From Mycoplasma sp. 1578d (GTDB lineage: Bacteria; Bacillota_I; Bacilli_A; Mycoplasmatales; Metamycoplasmataceae): 64,000 nucleotides of DNA. Below the pieces are notes generated by a model, which saw nothing but the letters and a program-made list of their open reading frames with translations, was not told the DNA's origin and ran no database searches. The DNA lies in the NCBI RefSeq assembly GCF_024582695.1, contig NZ_CP102081.1:829516-893515 (forward strand), in the 5' to 3' direction. Made by a program: the position numbers and the translations under genes. Positions within the stretch are counted from its first letter, which is position 1; the number at the start of each line of letters is the position of its first letter. Shown piece by piece: positions 24,470 through 33,794 of the stretch.

Positions 24470-25089
24470 TATTTGTCGGGGTAAGATTATTTATTAATCA
24501 ACCGGTACTAATATACAAGGGAATTAATGATATATTAATCAAAAATTCTAAAGCTACTTTAGATAGTCCTGTGGTGTTTCTGTATGCACCAAATGCTGTA
24601 ATAATTGGCTTTATATCTTCATTTTTTGCTGGTATAATTGGTATGTTCATAACAATTGGACTTGGTAAAGCATCGCTAATTCCTGCTATATTTCTTCCTA
24701 GGTTGGTCTACACTTTTTCTTAAGTGCTACTTCTGGGGATTAGAAATGTTAAAGGTGGAATTATTGTTGTCATTGTTGGACCGTTTTTTGGTATTTTAAT
24801 TATTACCTTTATCCTCGTTTTCTTTGTTTTAGGAAACTGAATTCCAACTAATACTAACCAATTAGGTATGTTAATTTAACAAAATAACGAGTTAAATACT
24901 TCGGTAAATTAGCCCAATTAAGAAGATACTGATTATTTAATTAATTATGTGTCTAGATTGCTAGGATTAATCCCTAAAGCCGGTAAATTTGTTGCTTTTA
25001 GTGTTATTATCCTTACTTATCTAGGATTAGCTACCGATGGACTAATTAAGAAATTTATTCTAAAGAAAACAAATAAGGGTGCTCAATAA
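24470..25089 (+). pseudogene. ulaA: Decayed PTS ascorbate-family permease (UlaA/SgaT) remnant
   Basis: No intact ORF. One frame gives FVGVRLFINQPVLIYKGIND, then ALDSPVVFLYAPNAVIIGF and an SSFFAGIIGMF stretch, a close match in layout to the UlaA membrane domain. The frame breaks at about 24720 (VYTFS stop). It resumes in another frame with ATSG...RNVKGGIIVVIVGPFFG, stops again near 24877, and a third piece (24950-25089) reads SRLLGLIPKAGKFVAFSVII...KKFILKKTNKGAQ. The N-terminal half is absent: a truncated, frameshifted relic beside transketolase. Confidence 0.8.
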
Positions 25090-25090
25090 A

Positions 25091-27028
25091 ATGTACAAAA
25101 AACAATTTACTCACAAAGATTTTATAGCTAATATGCGAGCTGTCGCAATTGATGGAATTAATAATGCTCACCAAGGACATATTGGAATGGCTCTTGGTGC
25201 ATCAGAAATTTTTTACTCAATGGTTGGAGAAATTTTAAAATTCTCGCCTTCACATCCAAGATGATTCAATCGTGATCGCTTTGTTCTTTCAGCTGGACAC
25301 GGTTCAATGGGACTTTATTCACTTTACCATTTAATGGGATTATTAACTTTGGATGATATCAAAGCTCATAAAGTGCTTCATTCAAAAACTCCTTCACATC
25401 CAGAAATTGAAAAATTAGATTACATCGATGCATCAACTGGGCCACTTGGTCAAGGAGTTGCTATGGGTGTTGGAATGGCTTATAGCAACAAATATTTAAG
25501 CCAACAATTTAACCAAAAAGACCTTAAAATTATCAATCACGATGTCTTTGTTTTATGTGGTGATGGAGACTTACAAGAAGGGGTGGCTTTAGAATCACTT
25601 GCCTTTGCTGGAACTAATAAATTAGATTCGCTAATTTTAGTACATGATTACAATAATATGCAAATTGATACCTCAGGAACTGAAGTTAATAATCTTGATT
25701 TTGAAAAATTCTTCCAATCATTAAAATTTAAAACCATTATTTTAAAAAATAACCGTCCTGAGACTATTATTAAGGCAATTAAGCAAGCTCAAAAAAACTC
25801 TCGTCCTACTTATATTCAAATTCCTACTATTATTGCCTTTGGAACTAAAGTTGCCAATTCTCCAAAAGGACACAATGGAATTTTAAGTCCACAAGCTACT
25901 ATTGAATACAAACAGGGGTTAGGCCTTACTCATACCAATGAATTTGAATATGATCCTCAAGCGTATGAATATGGAACTAAATTACTAAAACCTAGAGATA
26001 ATTTATACTCTCGTTGAGAGAAAAAATTAGCTAAATATAAAAAATTATATCCACAATTACACGAACAATTGCTTTCAGTCATTAATAAAGAAAAAGCATT
26101 TGATTTTAGTGATTTTAAATTCGTTAAAACTAATGTTGCTTTAAGAGATTATGTTGATGAAATTATGAAATTCATGGACAAACACCACACTAACTTTTTG
26201 GGTGGTTCAGCTGATTTACGCGGAGCAACTAAAGTCGGATTTGATTCAAATCGCAACATTAAATATGGAATTAGAGAATTTGCTATGGCAGCCATGAATA
26301 ATGGAATTGCCCTCCATTCAGGTTTAACTACTTTTGGAGCAACATTCTTAGTTTTTGCTGATTATGCTAAAGCAGCTCTTAGACTTGGTTCTATTATGGA
26401 ATTACCAAATATTACCGTCTTTAGCCATGATTCATACCAAGTTGGGGGAGATGGTCCAACTCACCAAGGAGTTGAACAAGTAACAGCTTTACGTAGTATT
26501 CCAAATTACCTTGTCTTTAGACCAGCTGATGAAAATGAGGTTCTTAACTCATTTAAATACGCTCTTGCTCTGAAACAGTCTCCATCAGCAATTGTAGTAA
26601 CTAGACAACCATTAAAATCGTTTAATTTACAAAAAGATACCTTTACTCCAGCATACTTTATTAAACAAAATGATCAAGCTCAAATCAACCTGCTTGCAAG
26701 TGGTTCAGAACTTGAATTAGTGTACAAGGTATCTGAGCAATTAGAACAAGAAGGAATTAAAGCAAATGTAGTCTCGGTTCCTTGTTTACAATTAATGCTT
26801 AAAGATCAAGAATTAATGCATTCATTACAATTAAACAAATTACCAAACTTTGCTGTTGAAGCAACTAATGATCCATTGTGATTTAAACTAGCTCAATTGA
26901 GCAAGTTTGATGCTCATTTAGCTGAATATTTTGGACACTCAGCTCCTGGTGATGTGGTTTATGAATTAAATGGATTTACAGTCGAAAACATATTAGCTAA
27001 AGTAAAAGTTTTTTATCTAAATAATTAA
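25091..27028 (+). CDS. tkt: Transketolase
   Basis: 645 residues, TPP-dependent, moving two-carbon units between pentose and hexose phosphates. GHIGMALGASEI, SAGHGSMGLYSLYHLMG, TGPLGQGVAMGVGMA, and TPP motif CGDGDLQEGVALES...DYNNMQ. Central pyrimidine-binding domain GIREFAMAAMNNGIALH, DSYQVGGDGPTHQGVEQ; C-terminal domain NLLASGSELELVYK, FGHSAPGD. ATG 25091 follows a weak AAGGG. TGA-Trp codons at 25262, 26015 and 26879. It lies just after the ulaA relic, hinting that both once served pentose/ascorbate use. Confidence 0.97.
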
Positions 27029-27060
27029 TAATTTATCAATAGTTATTGATAAGTAGAATT

Positions 27061-27098
27061 AAAAACTTAGTCCCGTATCAAGCAGGACTAAGTTTTTT
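27061..27098. terminator. Bidirectional terminator after tkt
   Basis: AAAAACTTAGTCC (27061-27073) / GGACTAAGTTTTTT (27085-27098). It serves tkt (+) and the convergent membrane gene (-) ending at 27106. Confidence 0.85.
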
Positions 27099-27105
27099 AA
27101 CTGTT

Positions 27106-27531
27106 TTAAAATTGATTGTTTTCTGTTGGTTCATTTTTGATAAATAAAGAACTAATAGTTAAACTAATAATAATTAAGTTAGAAATAATAAATAACAAAT
27201 ATCCCATGGTTTGTTTTTCAACGCTAATTAATCCAATGGCTAAGCTAGTGATAAAAATGTTTAAAAAGGCAAAGATTAGTACAAAAAACCAAAATTTGGC
27301 GTTTTTAGAATCTTTTGCTCGTTTATAACTAATAGTTGAGCCAAACGCACTTAAACATATCATTCAACTAAATGGTACAACTAGTAAAAACATATACGAA
27401 ATAGTTTGATTGGTTAACAAACTAATCAAAAAACCAATTAACCCTAATGATAAAAACAAAAAGGTAAAAATTTGTGGTTTGTTGATATTAAGCTTGTTAT
27501 GATTGTGTAAAACATTCTCTGAATTGTTCAT
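27106..27531 (-). CDS. Small four-helix membrane protein, unknown
   Basis: 141 residues. A polar N-terminus (MNNSENVLHNHNKLNINKPQ) is followed by four hydrophobic segments: about 21-40 (IFTFLFLSLGLIGFLISLL), 46-65, 82-102 (FWFFVLIFAFLNIFITSLAIG) and 110-128. No conserved motif is seen. ATG 27531 has AGGA about 9 nt upstream; one TGA-Trp at 27364. Confidence 0.65.
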
Positions 27532-27609
27532 GATTTTTATTCCTGTTAAATTTAAATAATATTATAAACTTTTAAAGTTGTTTATGTAAATAATTGTACA
27601 ATTTAATAT

Positions 27610-27930
27610 ATGAACAAATTCCAAACACAATCAGCGGCTGAATTAAATCTATCGTTTGATTTTGAAATTACCGATTTTCAAAATCGTAAATTCGAAATCA
27701 CCATTCACAAAATGCTTAGAGATTTGCCTTTTAATGATAGTTTTTTTGAATGATTTATGGAGGATTTAATTTACTTTTTTGCCAAAAACAAATACCAACT
27801 ACGTTGAGATATTGAAACTGTTTACTTTACTGGGATCAAAAATTTAAACCTATCCCCTCAAGATGAACAAAAATTTATTCTATTATTAACTAATTCAGTA
27901 AGCAATTTTGATATTGTTGTCAGAAACTAA
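27610..27930 (+). CDS. Small hypothetical protein
   Basis: 106 residues, soluble, rich in aromatic and charged residues: MNKFQTQSAAELNLSFDFEI...FFEWFMEDLIYFFAKNKYQLRWDIETVYFTG. Two TGA-Trp codons. No family recognised; by size and content it fits a mollicute-conserved hypothetical. No SD; TACAAT 27597-27602 ends 7 nt before the ATG, so it is probably leaderless. Confidence 0.6.
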
Positions 27931-27946
27931 AAAAATAAAAAAATAT

Positions 27947-27973
27947 TTGCTTTTTATTTTTTTGTGTTATACT
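27947..27973 (+). promoter_or_regulatory. Promoter of 5S rRNA
   Basis: TTGCTT (27947-27952), 15-nt spacer and TATACT (27968-27973) with an extended-10 TGT before it. The 5S RNA begins 7 nt downstream. Confidence 0.65.
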
Positions 27974-27979
27974 TTTTGT

Positions 27980-28082
27980 ACAGTGATTATAGCAGCGGGG
28001 ATCACCTGAACCCATTCCGAACTCAGTAGTTAAGCCCGTTAGTGCCGAAGATAGCAGAGATGCAAAAATAGGGGTTGCTGTT
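27980..28082 (+). rRNA. rrf: 5S ribosomal RNA, unlinked
   Basis: Contains the conserved loop CCGAACTCAGTAGTTAAG and CACCTGAACCCATT. Terminal helix ACAGTGA (27980-27986) pairs with TTGCTGT (28075-28081), with two G-U pairs. About 102 nt. No 16S or 23S sequence is present nearby; a separate 5S gene with its own promoter is common in hominis-group mycoplasmas. Confidence 0.92.
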
Positions 28083-28237
28083 TTTTATTTCCTTTTTAAA
28101 AATAATCGAACAACCCCTTTATTCATTAATTAATGATAAAAATGCATTTTTTATATTAAAAAATGGTACAAAATAAACTTTTTCCCTATTTTAGATAGAT
28201 TTGTGTATAATTATTACAAATCATACGAAAGGAACTT

Positions 28238-28542
28238 ATGGTTAAAGAATCAACAAAAAACGAAGTTTTAGAAACTGTAAAGAGTGGTTTCCATTTAATT
28301 GTCTTCCATGCTAAATGGTGTGGAATGTGTAAAATGTTTGGTCCAGTACTCGAAGAATTATCAAAAAAGATAATGTTAGTGTATTAAAAATTGACGTTGA
28401 TGATGAAAAATTATATGCAAGCGAAGAAAAAGTTCAGTCAATCCCTTATGTACTTGTTTACAAAGATGGAAAAGTTGTACACAAATTGTTAGGGTACAGA
28501 CCTTACGAACAACTTAAAGAAGATCTAGCATCTTATTTATAA
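28238..28542 (+). pseudogene. trxA: Thioredoxin, frameshifted at an A-tract
   Basis: The frame starts at ATG 28238 (SD GAAAGGAAC): MVKESTKNEVLETV, with active site FHAKWCGMCKMFGP. It hits TAA just after A6 (28363-28368). One extra A would restore SKKDNVSVLKIDVDDEK...VQSIPYVLVYKDGKVV...LASYL to TAA 28542, a normal 101-residue thioredoxin with cis-Pro (IPY). The reducing site lies in the first frame, the rest of the fold in the other. Possible causes are a real mutation, phase variation or slippage at the A-run, or a sequencing error. The gene has its own TATAAT (28206-28211). Confidence 0.88.
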
Positions 28543-28553
28543 TTGATAATAAT

Positions 28554-28588
28554 AAAAAACTTCTCGTTAATTAACGAGAAGTTTTTTT
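28554..28588. terminator. Bidirectional terminator after trxA
   Basis: Perfect palindrome AAAAAACTTCTCGTTAA / TTAACGAGAAGTTTTTTT. Serves trxA (+) and the membrane gene ending at 28587 (-). Confidence 0.9.
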
Positions 28589-29060
28589 ATTCGGTTTGTT
28601 GAAATAATAATCTTTGCGATTCTCCAATAGTAATTAATACTCAAATTATAAAAGCTGTTTGTAAAATTGCGAAGATTATTAAAAAGATTAGTCACACAAT
28701 TGGGATTAAAATTAAAATAATTAAAAAAGGAAAGATAACCACTGAAATAATACTAATGATAAAAATGATATTGTATTTTCCAATCTGTTGATTGTCTTGT
28801 TTTTCTATATAATAATTTTTGATTTGACTAATAAAAACAATAAAGAACACACCTAATAAAACAAATGTAATCATTAACATGATTATCAAAATAAAAGTCA
28901 AAATTATTCCAATCCCTATTGATCCATATGCTCCGCCTATTGCAAGAGCTCCAGTAATAAAAATCATTATGATTAAAAGTAAAAATAATGAGATTGGAAG
29001 AATTAACAATGGAATTGCAAACTTTTTAGCTCTAGAAAGTTTTTGTTGTATATTATTCAT
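28587..29060 (-). CDS. Small hydrophobic membrane protein, unknown
   Basis: 157 residues, four predicted helices: about 15-35 (FAIPLLILPISLFLLLIIMIF), 40-80 (GALAIGGAYGSIGIGIILTFILIIMLMITFVL), 99-122 and 125-145. Gly-rich turn GGAYGSIGIG. SD AAAGG precedes ATG 29060; one TGA-Trp at 28692. It is followed upstream by a second membrane protein of nearly the same size, then hamB, all on the minus strand. Whether they belong to the defence island is unknown. Confidence 0.6.
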
Positions 29061-29120
29061 AATACCTTTCTTAACGCATTTTATTAAATTTATGTAATTC
29101 TGAAACTAATATTTCATTTT

Positions 29121-29573
29121 TTATAATTCTGTTTTATCATCAATCATCATTTTTTCTTGATCTTCAGTTTCTTCTAATGGTTTTTCATCTGGTAATATTT
29201 CGTTTATTCTAAGTATCACTGAAAATCAACATATCAACATTAAAAAAATCATCAAAAATGAAAAGAGACTAATAATAAATAAGTGTTCAAACACTTTTGA
29301 TGATACTTTGTCTTTTTCATTTATAAAATAAATTGATATTCTACTTAATGATAAAGTTATTAATACATGAAGAATAAATAATATTGAAAACAAAAGTGCT
29401 AATGTAATACTAAAACCAATGGCTCCGTTTTTTGCTAAAGGATTAATTAGTATACTTTGTTTAACACCTCAAATAATAAACGCAATTGTAATAAATGTAA
29501 TAATAAGATAGATAAAAATAGATAATCGAGCACGAGATCTAACTTTTGTTAATTCGAATTTTAAAGTTTCCAT
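29121..29573 (-). CDS. Small membrane protein with acidic tail, unknown
   Basis: 150 residues read with two TGA-Trp codons: METLKFELTKVRSRARLSIF, helices at about 17-36, 46-72 and 95-118, and a strongly acidic C-terminus (LPDEKPLEETEDQEKMMIDDKTEL). AAAGGAAT sits before ATG 29573. It is 122 nt downstream of hamB and similar in size to its neighbour at 28587, possibly a divergent paralogue pair. Confidence 0.6.
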
Positions 29574-29695
29574 TTATTCCTTTCATAAATATATATTTAT
29601 TAAATTATAAGTTAAAAAAGGAAAACACGCAAATTCAAAGAGTTTCTGTGCTTATTTTTAATTGTTACAAACTGGCAAAATAAGAACAAAATCTA

Positions 29696-31804
29696 TTAAA
29701 TAATCATTTTTTCAATAACGAATTTAGAAATTACGCTTATTTTATTTTTAATTTTTTGATAATTTTCCCTTAATAATAATATTAATTGATCTATTGATTC
29801 AAAATTATCCCCTATTATTTCTTTAATTTTTTGTATATCTAAATCATATATACCCATATCTTTTAACATTTTGCTTAAAGGAGAATTTAAAAAATATTTA
29901 TTTTCTATTACTTTAGTAATATGAGTCTCAATAACATTTATTTTTTCTTCTGAAACATTATCTAATTGCATAAAGAAGATAATTGGAATTATTTTTTTAT
30001 AAAAAGTGTGCTCTAAATAACTATTTTTAATTTTTAAAACTTCGTTAATTATAGCGTTGGTATTTGATTTTTTAAAATTAAATTTTTTTAAAATTTCTTC
30101 AACTATATTTCTAACATTTGGCAATGATTTATAAGTTAATAAATGAATAATATTAATTTTTATGTTGTCTCAAAATTTTATTTTTTCTATCCCTTCAATT
30201 ATTTTATATATTTCTTTAACAATATCTCGCTTACCTTTAGAAGAAAATTGTTTTATAGCATCATATAAATATAATTTATTTTGTTTAAATCTATTGTAAA
30301 TATTTTTAATTGTAGAAAATCTGAATTGCATCGCAAACCTTGTTTTATATTCTTCGTATGAAATATCCATATCTTTAAGTAGTTGTAAAAAATCTGGATG
30401 TTTTTTATAATTTTCAGAATTAATATCCATATCTATGCTTTCTTGATCTGTAAGTTCAAATTGAATAGACTTTAATGCGTCTTTTTTGTGATATTCACTA
30501 TCATCTGGTCCTTGAATATAGTGGGCTGTGCCTAAATAATGTTGAGATAATCTTCCTGTTCTTCCAATTAGATTAAAAAAATCAAACGCATCAAAATTTT
30601 TATCTCTTATTTTTGGTTCTGTAATAATAATATTTTCACATGCGGTATTAACACCTTCTAATAGAGTAGATGTGCATAACATTATATTATATTGACTGTG
30701 AATATCATCAAACAAAGATAATTGAAACATTCTAATACCTAACGATATTTGTCCGTGATGAACTAAAATATTATTTTTCAAGGCTTTTAAAATAGTTCAT
30801 TCTTCATGAATTTCTTTAGATGCTCATTCAATAAAATTTTCTAGTTTTTTATTTCTATTGATTACTTTATTGTTTGTGTTTAAATTATTAATAAATTTAT
30901 TTAAGAAATTAACTGTAGGAAAATAAACTAATAATTTGGTGTCTTTGAGTTTTTTGATTAATTCAATTATTTTCTTATTTCTTTCCTTTTTTATTTCATT
31001 TTTTTTCTTTTTTTTCTTTATTTTGAGACTATATGTAATAACATCATTTACGACAGGAGAAAAATCACTGGAGAAAAATATTGGTTTTTTCTCTAATTTA
31101 TCTGTATTTTGAATTTCCTTTAAAAAAGGAGCTAGTAATAAATATTTCTTTGATATCCTCATTAAATTTTTATATGCTAAATTTAAAATTAAAACTCTTT
31201 CATCATTTGGATCGGTTTTGAGTTTATAAACTTCATCTATAACTAAAAAATCTATCTCAGAAAACAGCGAAATATCTGAGTTATGAATAACTCTTTCTGG
31301 AGTTAATATAAATAAATTACTTTTATTGAAATCAGGTGTCTTCTCTAAATCAACGCTTATATATAATTTATAATTTTTAAAAGCATCTTTATATCTTCTG
31401 ATGATTTTTTGTTTATATTCATCAACTAGAGCTAAGGTCGGAACAATTAAAACAACATTTTTGGGTTGATGTTTTGCAATATATTCAAACACAACAAATG
31501 TTTTCCCAAAACTAGTAGGAGCACTAAAAATAATTCCCTCATTTTCTTCAATAATGCTTAATATTTTCATTTGTTCAGGATGCAAAGAAATATTTTCGTC
31601 TATATGACTATAAGCGAAAGCATTATAAATCGCTGATTTAAATGAGTATTCTTCCGAATACATATTAAGTCCTAAATGGAACAATGAATCTGCGTTTTCT
31701 ATTTTTCATTCTTTTTCTTTTTTATTGTCCTTTGCTTCTTTTAATTCCCTTATATAAATATCTCTGTTTTCTTGAACGCTTATTATCTCTTTATTTGTAT
31801 TCAT
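29696..31804 (-). CDS. hamB: HamB, SF2 helicase of a Hachiman defence system
   Basis: 702 residues. Q-motif-like LHPEQMKIL, motif I SAPTSFGKTF (about 94-103), Ia IVPTLALVDEY, Ib LTPER, motif II VIDEVYKL (DEVY, 190-193), motif V CTSTLLEGVN (about 377-386), motif VI FNLIGRTGRLS (about 410-420), then a helical C-terminal region of about 280 residues. It is paired with HamA, whose stop it overlaps by 14 nt. In characterised systems HamAB guards DNA integrity: the helicase senses DNA ends/damage and releases HamA nuclease. Five TGA-Trp codons. Confidence 0.85.
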
Positions 31805-32726
31805 GTGATTTATTTACCGCCACTCTTATTGCATATTCCATAAATTTGTTTTTATCAATTAAAGGAAAAGAAATCAATATATATTTTGTTTTTAATTCTA
31901 ATTTGTCTTCTTGGTTGATCTTTTTTAATTGCTCTAAAAAATTTTTAATATTATTTTGCATATTCCCTTGTATACTATCACCATGAGCAATGAAAACTGG
32001 TATGACAATAGAATTAATATTTGCTTCTTTAATAAATTGATTAAGAGTTGTGCAGACATCAATTTTATCTTTATATTTATCTAAAAATAATTTGTTAAAT
32101 TTTAATTTATCATTCGATAAAACTATTCGATATTCTTCAATAAGGTTCTCTTCATATTCTTCTAATGTTTTATTGGCATTTTCAATCCCTTTTTTTAACT
32201 CTTTGTAAACTTTTGATTCACCAAATAAAATTTCATCTTTTTTATCATCATAAAATAACACATCTATTCCATTTACACTCATATTTCCATCAGTGATCAA
32301 TTTAAGTTTCGGGATTATGTAATGATACCCAAAATATTTTGATAAAAATAAATGGAAAATATATTCTCCAATTTTTCCTGCTTTATCTTTTCCTATTAGT
32401 AGTTTATTATCTTTGTTTTTAAAAACTTCGTGTTCACCTTTAATGATTTTTTCTAATTCTTCTTTTAAGTCAAATGGTCCCAACTTTTCTAACTCTAAAT
32501 TTAAAAATAGACTAATATTGGTATAAAGTTTTTTGCGTGTTTTGTCATTTATTTCGAATTTAAGACCTGTATTTTCTTCGGTATAAAGAAGTAAATTTTG
32601 CTCATTAAATATATATGAAACCAATCCACTTATAAATTTCTTTTCATCTTGAAAATCTAAGTATAAAAAGCTATATCTATTATCCAAATTATAAATTTGA
32701 AAGTTTTCAAATTTCTCTGTTTTCAT
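31791..32726 (-). CDS. hamA: HamA, DUF1837-type nuclease of Hachiman
   Basis: 311 residues. The C-terminal DUF1837-like core begins KAGKIGEYIFHLFLSKYF (about 115-132, Glu121). It continues IPKLKLITDGN and NGIDVLFYDDKKDEILFGESKVY, giving a PD-(D/E)xK-like triad Asp155, Glu170, Lys172. The N-terminal half (about 1-105) is the less conserved HamA part. The spacing GEY...GxD...GExK and the adjacent helicase are the Hachiman hallmark. No TGA codon is needed. It lies 2 nt downstream of a small HTH gene. Confidence 0.83.
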   Translation of the reverse strand: MKTEKFENFQIYNLDNRYSFLYLDFQDEKKFISGLVSYIFNEQNLLLYTEENTGLKFEINDKTRKKLYTNISLFLNLELEKLGPFDLKEELEKIIKGEHEVFKNKDNKLLIGKDKAGKIGEYIFHLFLSKYFGYHYIIPKLKLITDGNMSVNGIDVLFYDDKKDEILFGESKVYKELKKGIENANKTLEEYEENLIEEYRIVLSNDKLKFNKLFLDKYKDKIDVCTTLNQFIKEANINSIVIPVFIAHGDSIQGNMQNNIKNFLEQLKKINQEDKLELKTKYILISFPLIDKNKFMEYAIRVAVNKSHEYK

Positions 32727-32728
32727 TT

Positions 32729-32950
32729 TTACTCTTTCTTAGATCTATTATCTTTAATGCATTCAATGATATTTGATATATCGCAATCTAACTCAGTACA
32801 AATTCTTAGTAAAACATCAGTTGTGACATTTTTGTCATTTTTTAATTTATAAAAAGTGCTTTTGCTGATTTTGGCTCTTTCCATTAATTCCTTGTTTGTT
32901 ATTTCTTTATCTATCAGCAGTTTTCATAATGGTTTAAAACTAAATTTCAT
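32729..32950 (-). CDS. Xre-like HTH regulator of the Hachiman operon
   Basis: 73 residues, essentially one HTH domain: LLIDKEITNKELMERAKISKSTFYKLKNDK...LLRICTELDCDISNII. First gene of an hth-hamA-hamB operon; stop 2 nt before hamA. SD AAGGAG precedes ATG 32950. It probably binds its own promoter to keep the operon low until needed; known HamAB loci often lack a linked regulator. One TGA-Trp. Confidence 0.8.
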
Positions 32951-33114
32951 TTTCTTGCTCCTTGGTTTTCGAGTTGTTTTGTATTAAACTAAAATATATC
33001 TTCAACACAATCTAAAAACTTTTATATAAGATATAACGTTCTGTTTTTAGAAACTTTTTTATTCTTAATACCAATCTTATACTAATATTTAAATTTAAGT
33101 AGTTTTTAACCATA

Positions 33115-33141
33115 AAAAACACCTTTTGAAGGTGTTTTTGG
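33115..33141 (-). terminator. Terminator of the type I R-M operon
   Basis: AAAAACACCTT / AAGGTGTTTTT stem directly after the stop of the third specificity domain (33142), with T-rich flanks on the minus strand. Confidence 0.8.
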
Positions 33142-33765
33142 TTATTTAGGCTCTGCTAGTAATCAATTTCGATAATATTGATATTGTTTGTTGACAAGAT
33201 CAATTTCAGCAGGAAGACCTTGTGTCAGCCCGTTAGTTAATTCTTCAAAGTTATCTAAAATATCAACTATTTTTTGTTGGGTTTGAATATCTGGAAGGGT
33301 TATATTTAGATTAAGAAGGCTTTCTTTGGGTAGAGAAAGTATTTTTCCGCCATAAGCTTGTTTTTTAATAATCTCTTCTTGATTTTTTAGAAAATAATAT
33401 AAGTATTTATTTAAAAGCGTTGATTCATCTGTGGATTTAACAATATAACAATGTGAGCTTGCTCAAAATTTAGATTTTTGAAAATCAACATATCCTGCTG
33501 CCCCTCCCTGAGCAATCGTGATTGTGTTTTTTTGTTCATTATATTCGTCAAAATAACCAATAGGAGACATTCCGCCATTAATAACTGGATATTTTCCATT
33601 ATTAATCATATTATCTTTATTAAGTTGCTTACCTTTTGTTAAAACTATATATTTGTCTAGCTTAACCGAATTTTGTATTTGTAAAGTTTCTGAAATTACG
33701 TCAAAAAAGACAAAATTAATAAGTTTAATAAGAGAATTTATTAAGCTGTCTTTAGTTAGCTGTCT
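33142..33765 (-). pseudogene. Third HsdS target-recognition domain, out of frame
   Basis: About 207 codons open from just after a TAA in the 14-bp repeat array. It starts RQLTKDSLINSLIKLINF. The TRD body includes KLDKYIVLTKGKQLNKDNM, GKYPVINGGMSPIGYFDEYN, ITIAQGGAAGYVDFQ and WASSHCYIV. The conserved arm LPDIQTQQKIVDILDNFEELT...YQYYRNWLLAEPK follows. It differs clearly from the two TRDs upstream. There is no start codon or SD, so it is silent unless the array changes; with one full repeat unit it would fuse in frame to the upstream hsdS. Confidence 0.8.
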
Positions 33766-33794
33766 TTAGTTAGCTGTCTTTAGTTAGCTGTCTT
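33743..33794. repeat. 14-bp tandem repeat inside hsdS (frame switch)
   Basis: Three perfect copies of TAGTTAGCTGTCTT (33753-33766, 33767-33780, 33781-33794) and a 10-base partial. As 14 is not a multiple of 3, copy number sets the reading frame. In the present state the minus-strand frame reads RQLTKDS then TAA (33770-33772); the next domain lies in another frame. Confidence 0.92.

Noticed and set aside
27978..28090. Start of a full rRNA operon
   Set aside because: Only 5S is present; the flanks are a hypothetical gene and thioredoxin, without 16S or 23S sequence.
32951..33114. Insertion sequence boundary between Hachiman and type I locus
   Set aside because: No transposase remnant or terminal inverted repeat was found; only promoter-like AT-rich sequence.
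33411..33599. Separate protein on the minus strand
   Set aside because: It is an out-of-phase shadow of the third HsdS domain, whose own frame shows clear TRD homology.
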